A DNA stretch of 15,422 nucleotides from an uncultured Pseudorhodobacter sp. (GCA_945957495.1 CAMFLG010000021.1:1-15422), one strand, 5' to 3'; counted from the stretch's first letter, positions 7,177 through 14,958 are shown. Notes: generated from the sequence alone by a model not told the origin. Program-made: numbers and translations.

Positions 7177-8388
7177 ATGGCAGAACATGGGTATCGTTGG
7201 GTGATCGTCGCCGCAGGCGGTCTGATGGGCTGCGTTGCCATGGGGGCGATGTTTTCGCTGCCGGTGCTGTTGACCCCGATGGTCGAGGCCACCGGCTGGT
7301 CGCGCACGGGCATTTCGGGTGCCATGACCATCGGCTTTCTGGCCATGGCGGCCACCGCGATGATCTGGGGCGCGCTGTCGGATCGCTATGGCGCCCGGCC
7401 CATCGTGCTGTCGGGGGCCATCCTGTTGTCGCTTAGCCTTTGGCTTGCCGGTCATGCGCCCACACTTCTGATGTTCCAACTCAGCTTTGGTCTGATGGTC
7501 GGCGGCTCGATCGCCGCGTTCTTTGCACCGATGATGGCAACTGTGATGGGATGGTTCAACACCCAAAGAAGCCTTGCCGTCTCGCTTGTTTCGGCAGGGA
7601 TGGGCATGGCCCCGGTCACGATGTCGCCGCTGACGGCGAAACTGATCGCGGTTTATGATTGGCAAACCGTGCTTGGCATCCTTGCGGGCATCGTGGCCGT
7701 CGTCACCGTTCCCGCCGCCCTGCTGCTGCGCCGCCCGCCGCCGCAACCGACAATGGCCTTCACCCCGGATGCGCCGGACAGTAACATGACCGTGCGCAGC
7801 GCCGTCCGCTCGCCGCAGTTCATCATCCTTGTCGCCACCAATTTCTTTTGCTGTGCCACCCATTCCGGCCCGATCTTTCACACCGTCAGCTATGCGCAGA
7901 TATGTGGCATCTCTGCCTTGGCCGCCGTGTCGATCTATTCGGTCGAAGGCATCGCAGGCATGTTCGGCCGCATCGGCTTTGGCCTTGCTGGCGACCGATT
8001 TGGCGCCAAGCGTGTGCTGGTCACGGGGCTGTTCGCGCAGGCCTTGGGCGCACTGGGCTATTTCTTTGCCAGCGATCTGACCCAGTTCTACCTTGTCGCG
8101 GCGCTGTTCGGTTTCATCTATGCGGGCATCATGCCGCTGTATTCCGTTCTGGTGCGCGAGAATTTCCCGATGAAGATGATGGGCACCATCATGGGAGGCA
8201 CCGGCCTTGCCGGGGGATTGGGCATGGCGACCGGGCCGGTGATGGGTGGCTGGATCTTTGACACCACCGGCGGTTATGGCGCGCTTTACATCACCTGCTT
8301 TGGCCTTGGTCTGGGGGCCTTCGCCATCGCGATGACCTTCCGCCCCTTTCCGCAAAGGCCAGAACCGGCATTGCCACAAGCCGCCTGA
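7177..8388 (+). CDS. MFS transporter, 12 transmembrane helices, substrate unknown
   Basis: The 403-residue protein is hydrophobic throughout, with about twelve membrane helices in two halves joined by a cytoplasmic loop (RRPPPQPTMAFTPDAPDSN). The loop between helices 2 and 3 carries the MFS signature GALSDRYGARP, echoed in the second half by GLAGDRFGAKR. The tail of the second half (GTIMGGTGLAGGLGMATGPV, then GGWIFDTTGGY) resembles the oxalate/formate antiporter and monocarboxylate-type branch more than classic multidrug pumps, so an organic anion is a reasonable but unproven guess. I chose ATG 7177 because AGGGGGG (7167-7173) sits 3 nt before it. A GTG nine codons upstream (7150) is in frame but has no ribosome site. 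The gene is divergent from marR, which probably represses it, and convergent with urtE, with only 20 bp between the stops. Confidence 0.85.
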   Translation: MAEHGYRWVIVAAGGLMGCVAMGAMFSLPVLLTPMVEATGWSRTGISGAMTIGFLAMAATAMIWGALSDRYGARPIVLSGAILLSLSLWLAGHAPTLLMFQLSFGLMVGGSIAAFFAPMMATVMGWFNTQRSLAVSLVSAGMGMAPVTMSPLTAKLIAVYDWQTVLGILAGIVAVVTVPAALLLRRPPPQPTMAFTPDAPDSNMTVRSAVRSPQFIILVATNFFCCATHSGPIFHTVSYAQICGISALAAVSIYSVEGIAGMFGRIGFGLAGDRFGAKRVLVTGLFAQALGALGYFFASDLTQFYLVAALFGFIYAGIMPLYSVLVRENFPMKMMGTIMGGTGLAGGLGMATGPVMGGWIFDTTGGYGALYITCFGLGLGAFAIAMTFRPFPQRPEPALPQAA

Positions 8389-8403
8389 GGCAGGCTTGGT
8401 TTT
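8377..8403 (+). terminator. Candidate intrinsic terminator of the MFS gene, overlapping its stop codon
   Basis: CAAGCCGCC (8377-8385) pairs with GGC (8389-8391) and GGCTTG (8393-8398), with one bulged A at 8392 and the TGA stop codon as a tight loop. G then TTTT (8400-8403) follow. A 9-bp GC-rich stem plus a short T run on the plus strand fits a rho-independent terminator that ends MFS transcription before it runs into the opposing urt operon. The T run is short and the loop is only three bases. The minus-strand side has no T tract after the stem. Confidence 0.5.
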
Positions 8404-8408
8404 CTGCC

Positions 8409-9107
8409 CTAAACCGACACTTCCGACCGCAGCACCTCACGCTCAAAATCGCGCTTTGGCCCGCTGAGCGCGACCATGCCGCGGCGAAAGACATAGATCT
8501 GATCGGCCAGCCCATAGGCGAATTCAAAATACTGCTCCACCAGCACAATCGCCATATCGCCCTTGGATTTCAGGTATTCGATCACCCGGCCGATCTGCTG
8601 GATGATGTTGGGCTGAATGCCCTCGGTCGGCTCGTCCAACAGCAACACTTTGGGCCGCATCAGCATCGCCCGCGCAATCGCCAGCTGCTGCTGTTGCCCA
8701 CCCGACAGATCACCGCCCCGCCGCCCGGTCATATCCTTCAACACCGGGAACAGATCGTAAATCTCTGGCGCAATTTTGTGATCGGCCTTGGGCAAGACCG
8801 CAAAGGCCGTTTCCAGATTTTCCCGCACCGTCAGCAGGGGAAAGATCATCCGCCCCTGCGGCACCACCGACAACCCGCGATGCGCCATTGCTTGCGGCGG
8901 CAGGCGGCCCAGCGACTCACCCGCCAGTTCCACCGATCCGCCCGACCGCAGATGCGTGCCCGCCAGCGCCTTGAGGAAGCTGGTCTTGCCCACGCCGTTG
9001 GTGCCCAGAATACAAGTCACTTCACCGGGCTTTGCCACGAAATCAATGCCATACAGGATCTGCGATCCACCGTAATGCAGGGTCAGCCCTTTGGTTTGCA
9101 GCATCAT
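8409..9107 (-). CDS. urtE: Urea ABC transporter ATP-binding protein UrtE
   Basis: This 232-residue ABC ATPase belongs to the LivF/UrtE branch and is one of the two cytoplasmic ATPases driving urea import. Walker A is GTNGVGKT (35-42), where T36 replaces the more common P as is usual in UrtE. The Q-loop is at Q84 (VVPQGR), the signature is LSGGQQQQLAIARA (134-147) and Walker B is VLLLDEPTEGIQP (154-166), all intact. The longer frame opening at 9209 is not used: the family start is MMLQTKGLTLHYGG at 9107. That ATG overlaps the urtD stop in an ATGA junction and follows a G-rich stretch in the urtD tail. A start at 9104, one codon later, is equally possible. It is the last gene of the operon and converges on the MFS gene. 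Confidence 0.95.
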   Translation of the reverse strand: MMLQTKGLTLHYGGSQILYGIDFVAKPGEVTCILGTNGVGKTSFLKALAGTHLRSGGSVELAGESLGRLPPQAMAHRGLSVVPQGRMIFPLLTVRENLETAFAVLPKADHKIAPEIYDLFPVLKDMTGRRGGDLSGGQQQQLAIARAMLMRPKVLLLDEPTEGIQPNIIQQIGRVIEYLKSKGDMAIVLVEQYFEFAYGLADQIYVFRRGMVALSGPKRDFEREVLRSEVSV

Positions 9108-9847
9108 CCCCGCCCCAGATAAACGTCGATCACATCTTGGTTTTTGGTCACATGGTCCAGCGAGCCTTCGGCCAGAACCGCGCCTTCGTGCAGCACTGTC
9201 ACGCGGCAATTCAGGCGGCGGACGAAATCCATATCGTGTTCCACCACCACCACCGCCCGCGACCGCGCAATATCCACCAGCAAGGCGGTGGTACGCTCTC
9301 GCTCTGCCAGGGTCATCCCGGCGGCGGGTTCATCGACCAGCAAAAGCCGCGGCTCCTGCGCCAGAAGCATGGCAATCTCCAGCCATTGCTTTTGCCCGTG
9401 GCTTAGCTCTCCCGACTTGCGCGCCAGATGATCACCCAGCCCCACCTGTTCGGCCAGCGCCTGCACCCGCGCCCGATCCGCCGCCTTCGCTCGCCAGGCC
9501 AGCACCCGCCACGGGCCGCGCCCGGCCTTCAAGGCCAGCGTCAGGTTTTCCGTAACCGTCTGATCCTCGAACACCGTCGGGCGTTGAAACTTGCGGCCGA
9601 CGCCGATGCGGGCAATCTGCGCCTCGGACAGTTTCAACAGCGATACCGACCGTTCGCCGAAGGTGACTGTGCCGGAATTGGGCCGGGTCTTGCCGGTCAC
9701 AATATCCATGAAGGTGCTTTTGCCCGCGCCATTCGGCCCGATAATCGCGCGCAATTCTGCCGGGCCGATGGTGAAGGACAGGTTGTTGATGGCGCGAAAG
9801 CCGTCAAAGCTGACCGATACGCCGGAAACCTCCAGTATACTGCTCAT
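9104..9847 (-). CDS. urtD: Urea ABC transporter ATP-binding protein UrtD
   Basis: This 247-residue ABC ATPase of the LivG/UrtD branch pairs with UrtE under the UrtB-UrtC channel. Walker A is GPNGAGKST (37-45), followed by MDIVTGKTRPNSG. The Q-loop is GRKFQRPTVFE (84-94), the branch-typical signature is LSHGQKQWLEIAM (148-160), Walker B is LLLVDEPAAGMT (168-179), and the switch histidine is H204 in VVEHDMDFVR. The LSHGQKQWLEI signature and the MDFVR block separate UrtD from general amino-acid LivG proteins. Its ATG overlaps the urtC stop as ATGA and its stop overlaps urtE the same way, indicating translational coupling. Confidence 0.95.
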   Translation of the reverse strand: MSSILEVSGVSVSFDGFRAINNLSFTIGPAELRAIIGPNGAGKSTFMDIVTGKTRPNSGTVTFGERSVSLLKLSEAQIARIGVGRKFQRPTVFEDQTVTENLTLALKAGRGPWRVLAWRAKAADRARVQALAEQVGLGDHLARKSGELSHGQKQWLEIAMLLAQEPRLLLVDEPAAGMTLAERERTTALLVDIARSRAVVVVEHDMDFVRRLNCRVTVLHEGAVLAEGSLDHVTKNQDVIDVYLGRG

Positions 9848-11067
9848 TCCACGGCCTCCTGTTCTTGCAGCGATCCGTCATCTGGGCCCAAGGGCGCGCC
9901 CTTGCGATCCGGGGTGCGCAGGCCCGCGAATGCGTCGAACAGCCCGCCGATGCCCTTGGGCGCAAACAGCGTCACCGCCACGAAAGACATGCCCAGCAGA
10001 ACCTGCCACCAATCCACCCAGTTGATGGTGGCAAAGCCCAAGGGGATCGACGGCGCGCGCCCGCCGGTGAACCAGGTTGTCAGCAAGGACACCACCGCCG
10101 CCCCGATCACTGCGCCATAAAGCCGCCCGCGCCCGCCAATCGCCACCCAGACCGCAAGGTAGATCGACGCAATCGGCGCCAGTTCCGCCGGGTTGATGAT
10201 CCCCGCCTGCGGGTAATACAGCGCCCCGGCAATCGCCACGATCACCGCCGTCAGGGTAAAGACGAACAGCTTGTACGTCTCGACCGAATAGCCCAGAAAC
10301 CGCACCCGCGCCTCGTCATCCCGGATTGCCCGGATGACAGAGCCGAACTTGCCCGACACGACCCATGCCAGCAGCAGATAGGTCAGGCCAAGGGCCCCCG
10401 CCGAGGCCCAGAAAAACCAGACCGACAGACGATCCTGCCCCACCGCATCCAGCCCCGGCAGGTTCTGCAACCCCGAAAGCCCGTTGTTGCCGCGCAAGCC
10501 AGAGTCGTTCTGGAACAGATACAGCGACAGCGCCAAGGTCATCGCCTGCGTCAGGATCGAAAGGTAAACCCCTGTCACCCGGCTGCGGAAGGCCAGCCAG
10601 CCGAAGATCAGCGCCAGCAACCCCGGCAGCGCCACCACCAGCAGCAATTGCAACGGCAGGCTATGCGCAAAGCCCCAGATCGTGGGCAAATCCGACGCGC
10701 CCACCACGCCGAAAATCTGCGTGGCAATGCCTTGCTGCACCTCTTGCGGTGTTGCGGGCAATCCGCCGTTCATCAGCGAGGCGACCACGATTTCCTCGGT
10801 CCGGGCATACATCAGCCACATGCCGATCATATAGCCACCAATGGCGAAAAACGCCATGTGACCAAGGCTTAAGATCCCCGCATAGCCCCAGACCAGATCC
10901 ATCGCCACCGCCGCCAGACAAAGGCACAACGTTTTGCCCAGCGTCTTGACGAAAGAGGTAGACATCCATCCCATATCCGCCGCCACGGTCACAAACACGG
11001 TGAACAGGGCCAGCGTGGCCAGAAAGATCAGCAGCGACGGCGTGCGCATCAGGTAGCTTTTCTGCAT
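9844..11067 (-). CDS. urtC: Urea ABC transporter permease UrtC
   Basis: This 407-residue membrane protein of the LivM family forms half of the urea channel with UrtB. It has an N-terminal helix (10-30), the hallmark WGYAGILSLGHMAFFAIGGYM (60-80), and about nine to ten predicted membrane segments. The LRGNNGLSGLQNLPGLD periplasmic block is followed by the conserved cytoplasmic coupling loop around SVIRAIRDDEARVRFLGYSV, and the permease then ends in a polar tail (FAGLRTPDRKGAPLG). The start at 11067 is supported by AGGAG about 8 nt upstream, and it lies 3 nt after the urtB stop. Met7 (MRTPSLLIF) is a weaker alternative. Length is in the normal 350-410 range. Confidence 0.94.
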   Translation of the reverse strand: MQKSYLMRTPSLLIFLATLALFTVFVTVAADMGWMSTSFVKTLGKTLCLCLAAVAMDLVWGYAGILSLGHMAFFAIGGYMIGMWLMYARTEEIVVASLMNGGLPATPQEVQQGIATQIFGVVGASDLPTIWGFAHSLPLQLLLVVALPGLLALIFGWLAFRSRVTGVYLSILTQAMTLALSLYLFQNDSGLRGNNGLSGLQNLPGLDAVGQDRLSVWFFWASAGALGLTYLLLAWVVSGKFGSVIRAIRDDEARVRFLGYSVETYKLFVFTLTAVIVAIAGALYYPQAGIINPAELAPIASIYLAVWVAIGGRGRLYGAVIGAAVVSLLTTWFTGGRAPSIPLGFATINWVDWWQVLLGMSFVAVTLFAPKGIGGLFDAFAGLRTPDRKGAPLGPDDGSLQEQEAVE

Positions 11068-11070
11068 CGG

Positions 11071-13017
11071 TCAATCTCCTGCCGCGCGGCCCCGCAGGGC
11101 GATGATGCCCCGCGGGCGGAACTGGATGAAAAGGATGATGAACAGGATCATGTAGGTCTGCGCCGCCAGCGTGTTCGACGGATTGAACCACTCAATCACC
11201 TTCTGCAGCCCGCCGATCATCGTGGCGCCCGCCAGCGTGCCCCAGATGTTGCCAACCCCGCCGACCACCACCGTCATGAAACTTTGCACGATGTAATCGC
11301 TGCCCAATTCTGATGTCACCTTGGCAAACAGCCCGATGGCCACGCCCGCAATCCCGGCAATGCCAGAGCCGATGCCAAAGGTCAGCATGTTGATGCGGTC
11401 GGGGTTGATGCCCATGCTGGCGGCCATGTTGGGGTTTTGAGTTACCGCCCGCACCTCTAACCCAAGCCTTGTGCGCTTCATCAGCCACAGGAAAAAGCCC
11501 AGGAACAACAGCGCCAGCACAAAGATCGCAATGCGGATATAGCTGATCGACACCACGTCGTTGAAACTCAGCGCCCCGTCCAGCCAGGCGGGCGAGGTCA
11601 AGGGCCGCGCCTGCGTGCCGAACACGTTCTTGAAAATCTGCTGCAAGGCAATCGAAATGCCAAAGGTGGCGAGCAGCGTTTCTAGCGGGCGCTTGTAAAG
11701 GTGCCGGATCACCAGCCGTTCCAGCGCCACCCCGGCCAGAAACGTCACCGCAAAGGCCAGGGGCAGGGCCACAATGATCGAGGCGGTGTAGTTGGGAATG
11801 AACAGTTGCACCACATAGCCGGTATAGGCGCCCATGGTGATGAATTCGCCATGCGCCATGTTGATCACCCCCATCACGCCAAAGGTGATGGCAAGGCCAA
11901 TCGCGGCCAGAAAATAGATCGAGGCCAGCGACAGCGCATCCAGCCCCAGATCGGCCGCCTGCATCGCGGCCAGCTTGCGGCTGATGATCTTCAACTCTGC
12001 TTTCGCGGCGTCCGTCACCGCCGGGTCAGGTTCGACATAAACGTCATAGAAACTGTGCGCCGCCAGCGCCGCCGCGGCCTCGTCATCTGTTGCAGCCACA
12101 GGCACCGCGCCCGCAACCTCTAACGCCGTATAGGCGCGGTCGCGAGCCACCTGCGTGTCCAGATCGGCCAAGGCCACGCCACCTACAACGCCATTTACCA
12201 TGTTCGCCAACAGCGCCTCGCGCTGCGCGCCCAGCGTCAGCCGCGCCGGGGCCAACCCCGCCGTCACCAGCAGGTCATAGGCCGCAGCATCGGTCAGATC
12301 GCGCCCGGGGATCAGTTCGCGGGCCACATTGGCCCCTTCGGGCGCATCGCCCGCCGCGGCAATCACCTTGGTCGCCAAAATCGGGTTCAGGGCGCCGCGC
12401 AGGTCCAGCCCGATATCGGCGCCAAACCCGTAGATCGCCGCCACCCGCGCCATCGAATCCGGGTCAAACCGCAGCGTCAGCAGCCGCTCCAGCCGGATTT
12501 TCTGCGCGCGCAGGCCGGGGTCATCCTCGGTGTCGATCGAGGCGCGCAGCGGTGCCAGCGCCTCGAATTTCGGGTCTTGTCCGATGGAGTCCAGCGCGGC
12601 GCGGCGCTTGGCCGGATCGGGGTCTGACAAGGTAAACTGCACCAGTGCAGTGGCGATCATGCCGCGCACCCCGGCGTTGGGTTTCAATTCGGTGATGTCG
12701 GATTTCGCCGCCGTCCCGGCATCGGCCCCGGTCAGATCCTGCAAGGCATATCCATCCGGCGAAGGAGAGATCAGAAAGAACACCCCATCGGCCTTGCGCA
12801 CACCCAGGCCCTTGTTGGCCCAGGCCTCCAGCACCGCCGCCGCTGCCGGATCGCCGCTGTTGGCCAGCGCATCAATCACCGGGGCGATGGTCTGGCGCGA
12901 GGCCTTTTCCACCAGCGGCCCATTGGCCGCAAGGATTTCGGCTGCGGTTTCGGCATTGGCGGGTGCGATGTTGCACAAGGCCACTGCCGCCAGAAGGCAG
13001 GCAATCAAACGGCGCAT
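11071..13017 (-). CDS. urtB: Urea ABC transporter permease UrtB with large periplasmic N-terminal domain
   Basis: This 648-residue protein has two parts. Residues 1-22 are a Sec signal peptide (LIACLLAAVALCNIAPANA). Residues 23 to about 365 are a soluble, alanine-rich, probably helical-repeat region with HEAT-like stretches (PAKRRAALDSIG; DSMARVAAIYGFG). From about 370 comes the LivH-type permease: IYFLAAIGLAITFGVMGVIN followed by MAHGEF, with HGEF at 389-392, then about eight membrane helices and a coupling loop near GLEVRAVTQNPNMAASMGIN. The permease half alone identifies UrtB. Proteobacterial UrtB proteins often have such an N-terminal region but, as I recall, are usually 500-550 residues, so this one is on the long side, with the extra length near residues 200-340. 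The start at 13017 is fixed by the signal peptide, and the Shine-Dalgarno (AGAAAG) is weak. It is separated from urtA by 119 bp holding two hairpins. Confidence 0.92.
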   Translation of the reverse strand: MRRLIACLLAAVALCNIAPANAETAAEILAANGPLVEKASRQTIAPVIDALANSGDPAAAAVLEAWANKGLGVRKADGVFFLISPSPDGYALQDLTGADAGTAAKSDITELKPNAGVRGMIATALVQFTLSDPDPAKRRAALDSIGQDPKFEALAPLRASIDTEDDPGLRAQKIRLERLLTLRFDPDSMARVAAIYGFGADIGLDLRGALNPILATKVIAAAGDAPEGANVARELIPGRDLTDAAAYDLLVTAGLAPARLTLGAQREALLANMVNGVVGGVALADLDTQVARDRAYTALEVAGAVPVAATDDEAAAALAAHSFYDVYVEPDPAVTDAAKAELKIISRKLAAMQAADLGLDALSLASIYFLAAIGLAITFGVMGVINMAHGEFITMGAYTGYVVQLFIPNYTASIIVALPLAFAVTFLAGVALERLVIRHLYKRPLETLLATFGISIALQQIFKNVFGTQARPLTSPAWLDGALSFNDVVSISYIRIAIFVLALLFLGFFLWLMKRTRLGLEVRAVTQNPNMAASMGINPDRINMLTFGIGSGIAGIAGVAIGLFAKVTSELGSDYIVQSFMTVVVGGVGNIWGTLAGATMIGGLQKVIEWFNPSNTLAAQTYMILFIILFIQFRPRGIIALRGRAAGD

Positions 13018-13046
13018 CGGCAGCTTTCTGATGGGATAGGGGGGCA

Positions 13047-13068
13047 GAGGGGCCCCGGAAGGCCCCTC
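13047..13068 (-). other. Hairpin 2 in the urtA-urtB intergenic region
   Basis: GAGGGGCC (13047-13054) and GGCCCCTC (13061-13068) form a perfect 8-bp, nearly all-GC stem with a 6-nt loop. On the urt transcript it lies 69-90 nt after the urtA stop and 30 nt before the urtB start. No U tract follows, so full termination is unlikely. It more plausibly slows 3' exonucleases or partly attenuates read-through into urtB. Confidence 0.5.
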
Positions 13069-13083
13069 CGGATCGGCTGCACG

Positions 13084-13121
13084 CGGGTCACAGGCTTTGC
13101 GGGGGCAAAGCAGGCGACCCG
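13084..13121 (-). other. Hairpin 1 just after urtA
   Basis: An inner stem GCTTTGC/GCAAAGC (13094-13100 with 13105-13111, 7 bp, 4-nt loop) is enclosed by an outer stem CGGGTC/GACCCG (13084-13089 with 13116-13121, 6 bp) across a symmetric 4x4 internal loop. It begins 15 nt after the urtA stop codon on the transcript. Such structures after the binding-protein gene of ABC operons are known to stabilise the upstream message and raise binding-protein levels over those of the permeases. That role is inferred here. Confidence 0.5.
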
Positions 13122-13136
13122 ACAGGGAACGCGGCC

Positions 13137-14423
13137 TCAGTAGTTAGAGGTCAGTTGCACGCAGGTCTTGGTTTCCGTGTTGTACATGCCGCATTTCAGG
13201 TCTTTCCAATCCGATTCCAACACCGCCGATTCCGGCAGGAAGTTGGTCCAGGCATCGCCCGGCACCGGTTCGGTCTGGCTGATGATGTCGAACTGGCCAT
13301 CGGCGCGGATTTCGCCGATCAGCACCGGCTTGGTCAGGTGGTGGTTCGGCAGCATCTCGGCGACCGTGCCGGTCAGGTTCGGGAATTTCTGTCCGATCAT
13401 CGCCGCCGCCACCGCATCCACATCGGTGGTGCCTGCCGCCGTCACCGCGTTCACCCACATGTTGAAGCCAATATAGGTGGCTTCCATCGGGTCATTGGTG
13501 ACGCGCTTGTCATCCTTGATATAGGCGTGCCAGGCCTCGATGAACGCCTTGTTCTCGGGGGTGTCGGCCGACATGAAGTAGTTCCAGGCCGCCAGATGGC
13601 CGACAAGGTTGGTGGTATCCAGCCCCGACAATTCCTCTTCGCCGACCGAAAATGCCACGACGGGCAGGGTATCGGCCTTGACGCCAGCGGCGGCCAATTC
13701 CTTGTAGAAACCGATGTTGGCGTCGCCGTTGATGGTGGACACAACGCCCACCTTCTTGCCGTCCGCCCCCAGCGCCACCACGTCGCCCACGATCTTCGAC
13801 CAGTCCGAATGGCCGAAGGGGGTGTAGTTGACGAAAATGTCTTCCTTCGGGATGCCTTTCGAAATCAGGTAAGCCTCAAGAATGTTGTTGGTGGTGCGCG
13901 GGTAGACATAGTCGGTGCCCAGCAGCGCGAATTTCTGGATGCCCAGCTCTTCCAGATAGTAGTCCACCGCCGGGATGGCCTGCTGGTTCGGCGCAGCACC
14001 GGTGTAGAACACGTTCTTCGACGATTCCTCGCCCTCATACTGCACCGGGTAGAACAGCAGCCCGTTCAGTTCTTCTAGAACCGGCAGCGCCGATTTGCGG
14101 CTCACGGAGGTCCAGCAGCCAAAGATCACGTCCACCTTGTCCACGGTCAGCAATTCGCGGGTCTTTTCGGCAAACAGCGGCCAGTCAGAGGCCGGGTCCA
14201 CAACCACTGCTTCCAACTGACGGCCCAGCACGCCACCCTTGGCGTTCTGCTGTTCGATCAGCATCAGAACGGTGTCTTTCAGCGTCGATTCCGAAATCGC
14301 CATCGTCCCGGAAAGCGAGTGCAGCACACCCACCTTGATCGGGCCATCGGCGGCCATTGCGATGCGCGGCAACGCCAGTGATGCAATCCCCGAAGCCAAT
14401 AGCGCGCGTCTGGTCAGTTTCAT
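13137..14423 (-). CDS. urtA: Urea ABC transporter periplasmic urea-binding protein UrtA
   Basis: This 428-residue substrate-binding protein captures urea in the periplasm and delivers it to UrtB-UrtC. It is first in the operon. Residues 1-24 are a signal peptide with a twin-arginine motif (LTRRALLAS, R5-R6) and a likely cut after AMA. The mature part opens with IKVGVLHSLSGTMAISE and contains family blocks VIFGCWTSVSRKSALPV and LFYPVQYEGEESSKNVFYTG; further on are LLGTDYVYPRTTN and DPMEATYIGFNMW, typical of UrtA/FmdD binding proteins rather than branched-chain amino-acid ones. Two C-terminal cysteines (KCGMYNTETKTC) may form a disulfide. The frame stays open far upstream to 15011, but the start at 14423 is fixed by the signal peptide and by AAGAGGGG (14438-14431) 7 nt before the ATG. 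Length is normal. Confidence 0.96.
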   Translation of the reverse strand: MKLTRRALLASGIASLALPRIAMAADGPIKVGVLHSLSGTMAISESTLKDTVLMLIEQQNAKGGVLGRQLEAVVVDPASDWPLFAEKTRELLTVDKVDVIFGCWTSVSRKSALPVLEELNGLLFYPVQYEGEESSKNVFYTGAAPNQQAIPAVDYYLEELGIQKFALLGTDYVYPRTTNNILEAYLISKGIPKEDIFVNYTPFGHSDWSKIVGDVVALGADGKKVGVVSTINGDANIGFYKELAAAGVKADTLPVVAFSVGEEELSGLDTTNLVGHLAAWNYFMSADTPENKAFIEAWHAYIKDDKRVTNDPMEATYIGFNMWVNAVTAAGTTDVDAVAAAMIGQKFPNLTGTVAEMLPNHHLTKPVLIGEIRADGQFDIISQTEPVPGDAWTNFLPESAVLESDWKDLKCGMYNTETKTCVQLTSNY

Positions 14424-14508
14424 TCTGTTTCCCCTCTTGGGCCGCCCGAACCCCTTCCAATTCGCTTGGATAAGGATCATTCTGGGCAGGCAGCTTTTGT
14501 TGCACCCC

Positions 14509-14550
14509 GTGCGGTGGTGATGGCCGTCCAAAACCCGTTCGCCACCGCAC
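14509..14550. promoter_or_regulatory. 9-bp perfect inverted repeat upstream of urtA
   Basis: GTGCGGTGG (14509-14517) and CCACCGCAC (14542-14550) are exact reverse complements around a 24-nt spacer, 86-127 nt upstream of the urtA ATG. A smaller dyad GCACCCCGTGC (14502-14512) overlaps the first arm. The layout suits either a hairpin in the urt 5' leader or paired half-sites for a nitrogen regulator. The GCAC...GGTG elements loosely recall NtrC sites, but the spacing does not match the standard GCAC-N7-GTGC arrangement. Confidence 0.4.
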
Positions 14551-14770
14551 ATTTCATCCATCCCCCAGGAAAACCTGAGCAGGTCAACAAAACGGCCAAG
14601 CGGTGCTTGCGACAACATGCGTGCAAAGCCCGACCTCTGCGGCAAAGAAAGATATGCGAATCCGCCTTTCTTTTGGGCAGACATCGGTGCCGCAGTGCAG
14701 AAATCGGGCGGCAGGCACATGGCGGTGCAGGGAATCGGCAAGGGCCGTTCAACGCCCTTTTGCGCCACGC

Positions 14771-14787
14771 TTGGGAAATTTTGCCAA
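14771..14787. promoter_or_regulatory. 17-bp near-perfect dyad, candidate operator
   Basis: TTGGGAAATTTTGCCAA has arms TTGGgAAA and TTTgCCAA around a single central base, pairing at 7 of 8 positions. It is AT-rich at the centre in an otherwise GC-rich region, as many helix-turn-helix operator sites are. It lies about 350 bp upstream of urtA and 230 bp upstream of ldt, so it could serve either gene. No regulator can be assigned. Confidence 0.35.
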
Positions 14788-14958
14788 CTGCGCTTGCATT
14801 CAGCGCGCCGAATGTGGCTTTGGCCGGGCCTAAACCCCGGCGGAGTGTGTTTCTGCGGCGCGGCATAGAGCGCGGAGGTTTGCCGCAACTTTAGGCGGGG
14901 GCGGGCATGCCGCACAGCCTGTCTGTAACACCCGCCACGGACTGGGTTTTTAAGGAAT

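Noticed and set aside
14582..14601. Sigma-54-like element upstream of urtA on the minus strand (TTGGCCGTTTTGTTGA)
   Set aside because: The -24 GG is present, but the essential -12 GC is GA at the required spacing, so it does not qualify as a sigma-54 promoter.
14477..14866. 129-codon minus-strand open frame in the urtA upstream gap
   Set aside because: Cysteine- and arginine-rich with no ribosome site or family resemblance. It reads as random translation of non-coding DNA.
14828..14896. GCCTAAA/TTTAGGC inverted pair in the urtA-ldt gap
   Set aside because: Only 7 bp across a 55-nt spacer with no extension of the stem. Likely chance in a region this long.
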